A DNA stretch of 64,000 nt from Mermis nigrescens. Its lineage: Eukaryota; Nematoda; Enoplea; Mermithida; Mermithidae. The notes beneath the pieces were generated by a model. It was given only the letters and a program-made list of their open reading frames with translations. It did no database searches and was not told the DNA's origin. Each line of letters opens with the position of its first letter. Within the stretch, counting starts at the first letter, position 1. The stretch lies in NCBI GenBank assembly GCA_036768485.1, contig JAVLUZ010000143.1:5446346-5510345 (forward strand). The letters run 5' to 3'. A program made the position numbers and the translations under genes. Below are positions 58,906-64,000 of this stretch, piece by piece.

Positions 58906-59295
58906 GCTGGCGCTTCGCTCGCATTTCAACCTGTAGTAGATGGTTTTAGAAGGCACTTTTATTTGAGATGGTCTGGCAGATTTGCTTCCTCACTAGGGAA
59001 TATTTTTTGCGCTGCATGGGTAGAACACTCAATAGCTGCTCAGTCACCCATTTGCGCATGCTGATGGGCCAGCGTAAGCTCTGGGGCATACATACATACA
59101 CACATATCTGATCAATCCGGAATAAATTTATAACTGCACAATTACAGGGTGGTTCAAACAGAGCACATAAAATCATAAACAGACTAGCACTATCACAGCC
59201 AATTCATCTTATGATGTCAAATCATGTCCAATAATTGACACAATGGTTGTTTAACCAGCTATAAAATTACATTTAAACGCAAGAAAAGGGCAAAA

Positions 59296-59490
59296 ATGGC
59301 TAAAAATAAAGTATGTAGACAGCGTAGGCATGTATCTTACTTTCCTGTTGGTAGGTACCTACATATTTTCGAAGCATTTCATTTCCACTACTGTAAAACA
59401 ATTCCCCAGAAGGAGGACAAGAACGACAACAGCTACTCAATATCTATTAAGCAGGACCAGAGCTCATGTTGGCCCGTTAACGTGAGCTAA
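59296..59490 (+). pseudogene. Coding remnant in second F element
   Basis: Plus-strand counterpart of 54678-54869: MAKNKVCRQRRHVSYFPVG, then FHFHYCKTIPQKE. A one-base deletion relative to the other copy shifts the QLLNIY segment out of frame. Function unknown. Confidence 0.4.
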
Positions 59491-59857
59491 TGGGTGACTG
59501 GGAAGCTATTGAGTCTGCTACCCATGCAGTGCAAAAAAACATTCCCTAGTGAAGAAGCAAATCTGCCAGATCATCTCAAATAAAAGTGCCTTCTAAAGCC
59601 ATCTACTACAGGTTGGAATGCGAGCAAAGCGCCAGCTTCCCATATCAATAAGCATTCAACTTTACTGCATATAATATCACATTGTGTACCATATTACCCG
59701 CAGTCCAGGCTGCCGGTTTTTGACTGTATATAATTTTACATTGTGTGCTATATTACCTGCAGTCTAGGCCGCTGGTTTTTGACTGCATATAATTTTACAT
59801 TGTGTGCTATATTAACTGCAGTTGACTGCAAATAATTACTGACAAATTTGGATAAGA

Positions 59858-60597
59858 ATATAGATTTGAATATATTTAAGTTAGGGGAAGAAACTACAAA
59901 ATCAGGTAGGTGATTCTAAACAGAGACATATTTATAAAAAATCAGATGTTTGTAAATTAGAACGGACAAGAGGAACAACTAGCTTGAAACGATTTGTGCA
60001 GCAAGTAGTATTTTTATTAAGCACAAAAAATCTGTCATGGAAAGACAAGATTTTTGACTAATAATTTGGTACATCATACATAAGCAAATATGCAGGGGAC
60101 GTAATTCTAATTGACACAAGTTAAGTTGGTTAAGGCGTTCGTCGTAAGAAAGAGGGCCATGATATCCAATTGTGTATTTAGTAAATTTATGCTGAAGAGC
60201 CTCCAGCCTGTTGATATCACTAATATAAGTGGGATTCCATAAAGCACACGAATATTCAAGGATCGGTCTGACGTAAACAATGAAGGCCTTAACGAGATTA
60301 TTTTTATCATGCAAAAAGAAGGATTTTCTGATTAAGATGGATCTCAAGAAAGCTTTCTTGATTACACTGCTATAATGCTCCTTAAATTTTAGGTTTTGCG
60401 AAATTAGCATGCTTAAGTCGTGAACATAGATAGAATCGTCTGTAATAACTTTTGTATTGAGTGTATATGACAATATAGGATTATTTTTGCCCAAATATAG
60501 GGCTGTGCATTTAGAATATGATATTGGTAAACATTTTTTGTTGGCCAAAATATAAATTCTATCTGCATAAGAAATTTTCCGCTTTACTAGGAATGTA
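59858..60597 (-). pseudogene. LINE reverse transcriptase fragment
   Basis: Minus-strand frame with KRKISYADRIYILANKKC, YSKCTALYLG, LSMLISQNLKFKEHY, VYVRPILEYSCALWNP, LSYDERLNQLNLCQLELR and CLCMMYQIIS. This is the thumb and C-terminal part of a CR1/jockey-type LINE, same subfamily as 29859-30245. The upstream palm with FADD is missing. It is inserted into a repeat that continues at 60598 (also seen at 27930 and 49235). Confidence 0.9.
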
Positions 60598-60720
60598 ACG
60601 ATCAGTAATATGTTATTTCTGTTAAAACTTGATTTTCTTACCTTCATTAGAACATTTTAGCCGATTTCTGAAGTCGATTTTGGCAATAGAAGACTCAATA
60701 ATTGATCAATCACCTACCTG

Positions 60721-61294
60721 AGGGCTGGCAAAAACCAAGATTTGAAAATTTTGCGCTTTGGGTTTTCGGGGTTTTGGTGAGTTTTTGGGGTTTTTTCGTG
60801 GGTTTTTACTGATACACACCAGAGTTGTCTATATACACTTACAAACATTGACTTGGCTTACTTTGTGACATTTAAAGGACCCAAAATAAAAAATAGGACA
60901 AGATATTCCTATCATCACAATCATCAGTATCCATCATGGTTGGATCACAAAGCTGATTGGAATTGGTTTTAATGAACACTAGCTTTCGGACTGTATCAGT
61001 GCTCAGTGAATTTATCAATTTTGAATGGACAAAACCAAAAATGGACAAATCGAAGGTTGAAAAATTTTATTCCAATGAGGCCGTGGAAACTGCCAGTGTA
61101 AATAACTATGTACTAAGTATAAAAGTTAGACATGAAACATTGGAAAATTACACTACACATGAAACTTACAATAATAAATATGTACTTATGTAATTTATGT
61201 ATAAGAGGTTAGACTACTGGATTGGGTGCCTGCATCTCAGAATACCAAAAACCCAACAACCCAAAAACCCAAAAACCCACTAATGCCAGCTCTG
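60721..61294. mobile_element. AGGGCTGGCA element with (GGTTTT)n ends, TSD cctacctg
   Basis: Ends AGGGCTGGCAAAAACC and AATGCCAGCTCTG, flanked by cctacctg (60713-60720 and 61295-61302). GGTTTTTGGGG-type sequence at the left is mirrored by CCCAAAAACCC at the right. A 78-codon frame inside (60957-61193) has no recognised similarity. Confidence 0.8.
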
Positions 61295-61639
61295 CCTACC
61301 TGTTGCGCGAAGCGTCAGGAAAAATTGAATTTCTACCACTCTAAAACGCCTTTTTCGCATTATAAATTGGCCAAATCGGCGCAGCCTAAACATCAATAAG
61401 ACAATTAATAAAATTTGACAAGTTAACTCTCTAACACGCATTTTTTGTGTTGCAAAACCGTGCAGGAGATGAGAATTTTCTGCATTGGTGTAGCTGGTTC
61501 ACTTATGTATTTAGATAGCCACGTTGTAATATAGCAAGTTAGTATCCACTGAAAGCTGCCACCTAGCTGGTTCAATTCAGGTCAAATCGAAAAGATAAGG
61601 CAGTGCTCGGATCGTTCCTATAGATTCATGTGACTGACC

Positions 61640-61790
61640 AAAATGTTGGTGCTAGTGTTTAAAATAAGCCTTAGTAATGGGATGCGTCTCACGTCACTCG
61701 CTTCACTTGCTCCGCTCGTCACATCCGATTACTCAGGCTTATTTTAAACGCTGGCACCAACAGTTTGATCAGTCCATGATACTAAGCCTT
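61640..61790. mobile_element. TTGGTGCTAG/TTGGTGCCAG foldback
   Basis: Arms TTGGTGCTAGTGTTTAAAAT and ATTTTAAACGCTGGCACCAA around a CGCTTCACTTGCTCCGCTCG centre. Confidence 0.8.
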
Positions 61791-62480
61791 AGCCTAATCG
61801 GCAGGTAACCAATGCAAAACAATTCAAATACCTTGCATTCTTTATCAAAACAAACCAGCGTTAGTCGATTGGTTATGGTTCTGGACTTTGGAGCAAGAGG
61901 TCCACGTTTCGAAGCTGGCTGCCAGCAACTTTCTTTCATTTCTTCAGATGCTACCGACTGCATACATACACCCTTACAATATGTCTATGTTAATACATAT
62001 GTGAACCAGCTACATGAATGCCGAATTTTCTATCACAGTGAAGCTCTAGAGCAAGTTGTCGATAAAAAAGCTGCAATCGACTCGGTGTGGCTTAAACATT
62101 AACAACAAGTAATATAATCAAATCAATCCGGCGCGAAGCGCCGAAAAATTCTGCAAATTCAGCTCTTTAGGACGCATTTTGCATATAAAAACTATGCAAA
62201 TCCCTGCAGAAGATGAGGATTTTCAATTACAGTGACGTTTTAGAGTAACTTGTCGATTAAAATGCTGCAATCGGCGTGGCATGGCGCAGCTCAAACATTA
62301 ATAACAAGTATGAATTAAATCGATCTGGTGCCCGGAAAATTTGGCAATTTTACCCCTCCAAAACGCATTTTTGCATTACAAAAATTTCCACAAATGCCAA
62401 CCAAGCTCAAAAAGTTTTTCCATTCCCAAAATTTTGATTTAAAAATAAACCAAAAAGTGGAGAAAAACGGTGGTTGCCAG

Positions 62481-62741
62481 CACACGTGGACATGGGGGAG
62501 GGGGGGTTGGGGGTATGCACGCCCCACAAGGCCCAATACCCCACAGAAATCAAAATACCCCTAGAATTCAATTTTTGCAATTTTTCTCTTTTTTCGCATC
62601 TTTTTGAGGCGGATAGGTAGTGCTCGATGAGAAACATTGAAAAATGGTGTTTTTACGCCATACCACCATTTGTAAGACCATTTTTTGACCTTTGAAAAAT
62701 CTTGCATCTCTTCCTAAGAATTTCAGTGCTGCCCAACTATG
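62481..62741 (-). mobile_element. Family A element, TSD gttgccag
   Basis: Minus-strand copy with perfect gttgccag flanks (62473-62480 and 62742-62749). Confidence 0.9.
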
Positions 62742-62859
62742 GTTGCCAGGTTGCTTGCTAGTCACCGTTTTTCCCGCATTCAGGGATTTGAACCGAAATT
62801 TTGAGATGCGGACAAAATTTTGGGCTCGGTTTACTTTGTGGAAAATTTTTCTAATGTAT

Positions 62860-63631
62860 AAATGCGCTTTTCTAGTTCAGAAAAGAGAAAATGCGCAAAA
62901 ACACAAGAAAATTGGCCTTTCCTTTCATTTAAAATAGAATTATGTGTCCTTGTAAAGAAAGGTTAAACAAAGCGGAGAATAAATATATTGGTACGCAAAC
63001 ATTTTCGCACTTTTACTATTATGTTCAACAAGCATGTGCAGTTTCATTCAATGAACTAATAGTGCATTAAATCACTAAAGTGCTGTGAAGTGCTGGATTA
63101 TTTTAACAGATTCAAGCTCTTAAATTCATTGAATCTGTATAACAATAAATAATAATGACTCGGCGCGAAGCGCCGGAAACTTTTGACGTTTGTGCCTTTT
63201 TAAACTCAATGTTCTGGACACATTGCGCCAGAAAAATCAACATAATTTCTGAAAAATTCCGGGGGCATGTGCCTCAATTCCCCCGGCTATGCCTGTGATT
63301 CCGCAGTAATTTCGGCGCACTTCATAATGGAAAATATGCGAACATGTATGTACGTCTTAACAACATGGCGACCAGGCGTACTTTTTATGAAATATCGCGA
63401 GTGTCGAGTTTAACATATTAATTTTGCTAGTGAATGAATCGTCCTTGTTCCGAATTTATTTGCTATTTATACAATTCTTCTATGTACCAACAAATAAAAT
63501 GCTATATTTCACCCCTGAAAAGGTTCAACCCCGACTCGAAAAATCATGCCCCCAGTTGGGGGTCGGGGTCGGGGTTTAGGCCGGGGTTTTTCGGGGTCGA
63601 GGTCGGGGTCGGGGTCCTCGCACGATCACTG
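62860..63631. mobile_element. Fragment with right end of the CAGTGATCG element
   Basis: Reverse complement of the left part of 6082-7727, ending GCACGATCACTG at 63631. Over 63292-63420 I count about one difference in 125 bp against the 6.3 kb copy. The opposite end is missing. Confidence 0.85.
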
Positions 63632-63639
63632 TAATTGTA

Positions 63640-64000
63640 TCATAACATAATTATTTTATATTTATTATAATTATATAATTTAATTATTTTATATTTGTTA
63701 TTGCGCCGATTACAGCACTTTTGTCGACAACTTACTCTACAACTTCACTTTAATTAAAAATCATCATCTACTGAACGTTTTTGACTAATTTTTGTAATGC
63801 AAAAATGCGTTTTAGAAGGGACAGAATGTCGAAGTTATCAAGTACTTATTATTGAAGTTTCTGCCGCGCCGCGCCAATCATAGCTCTTTTATCGACAACT
63901 TGTTCTGGAAAGTTACTGTGATTGAAAATCCTCATCTTCTGCACGGATTTTTGGACAATTTTTGTAGTGTAAAAATGCGTTTTAGAAAAATAAAATGTCA
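63640..64000. repeat. S repeat units at window end
   Basis: Two partial S units (GATTGAAAATCCTCATCTTC and TTTTTGTAATGCAAAAATGC landmarks) preceded by an A/T stretch. The array continues past the window edge. Confidence 0.65.

Larger units (their letters stand above)
56316..59843. mobile_element. F foldback element, split by GGGGCC-array element, TSD about aaatttgga
   Basis: Ends GGCAGTAATTATTTGC and GCAAATAATTACTGAC, flanked by aaatttgga (56307-56315 and 59844-59852), 8 or 9 bp depending on the exact end. A similar unoccupied context (CTCTAATAAATTTGGGACG) lies at 5328. The F sequence breaks at 56531 and resumes at 58906. Confidence 0.85.

Noticed and set aside
60957..61193. 78-codon open frame in the AGGGCTGGCA element as a gene
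   Set aside because: No recognisable motif and no second copy in the window to test conservation.

Overview
This window is animal nuclear DNA, AT-rich and dominated by repeats. It contains spliceosomal introns, LINE-type reverse transcriptase relics, many small inverted-repeat DNA transposons and one 100-N scaffold gap (32527-32626). No bacterial-style operon is present. The only confident host gene is the AP-1 clathrin adaptor sigma subunit on the minus strand. Its coding exons lie at 8318-8031, 4056-3919 and 3855-3811, and the protein looks arthropod-like. A species cannot be named from sequence alone.

Layout. 1-3800: fragments of two small transposon families, called A and B here. 3811-8590: AP-1 sigma; its 3.97 kb intron carries a family A copy, an (AAT)n tract and a 1.65 kb hAT-like element. 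8600-13100: degraded repeats and one complete B element. 13700-19020: a relic element holding a multi-level nest of insertions. 20936-26600: foldback elements, a self-nested A element, a 20-bp minisatellite and a two-tier palindrome. 26838-30487: a 3.65 kb element with CAGTGTTGCCAGG ends. 30500-39700: mostly unassigned, with A copies, a hAT transposase relic and an element with a tRNA-like segment. 39708-50867: an 11.2 kb sibling of the 26.8 kb element, swollen by other transposons and two LINE relics. 51411-59843: two foldback (F) elements with further insertions. 59858-64000: LINE relic, A copy and the end of a second copy of the 6.1 kb element.

Nearly all boundaries were placed by finding matching 8-bp target duplications by eye. 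These fit hAT-type transposition; exceptions are a pogo/Tigger-like element and a 408-bp palindrome with TA duplications. Two structural themes recur and are not explained by standard annotation. First, a short palindrome GGCGC-GAA-GCGCC, whose core is the unusually stable GCGAAGC DNA mini-hairpin, is spread through unrelated repeats. Second, several related hAT-like families carry G-rich hexanucleotide arrays just inside their terminal repeats, with a different hexamer in each family. Apart from AP-1 sigma, all recognisable coding sequence is mobile-element debris.
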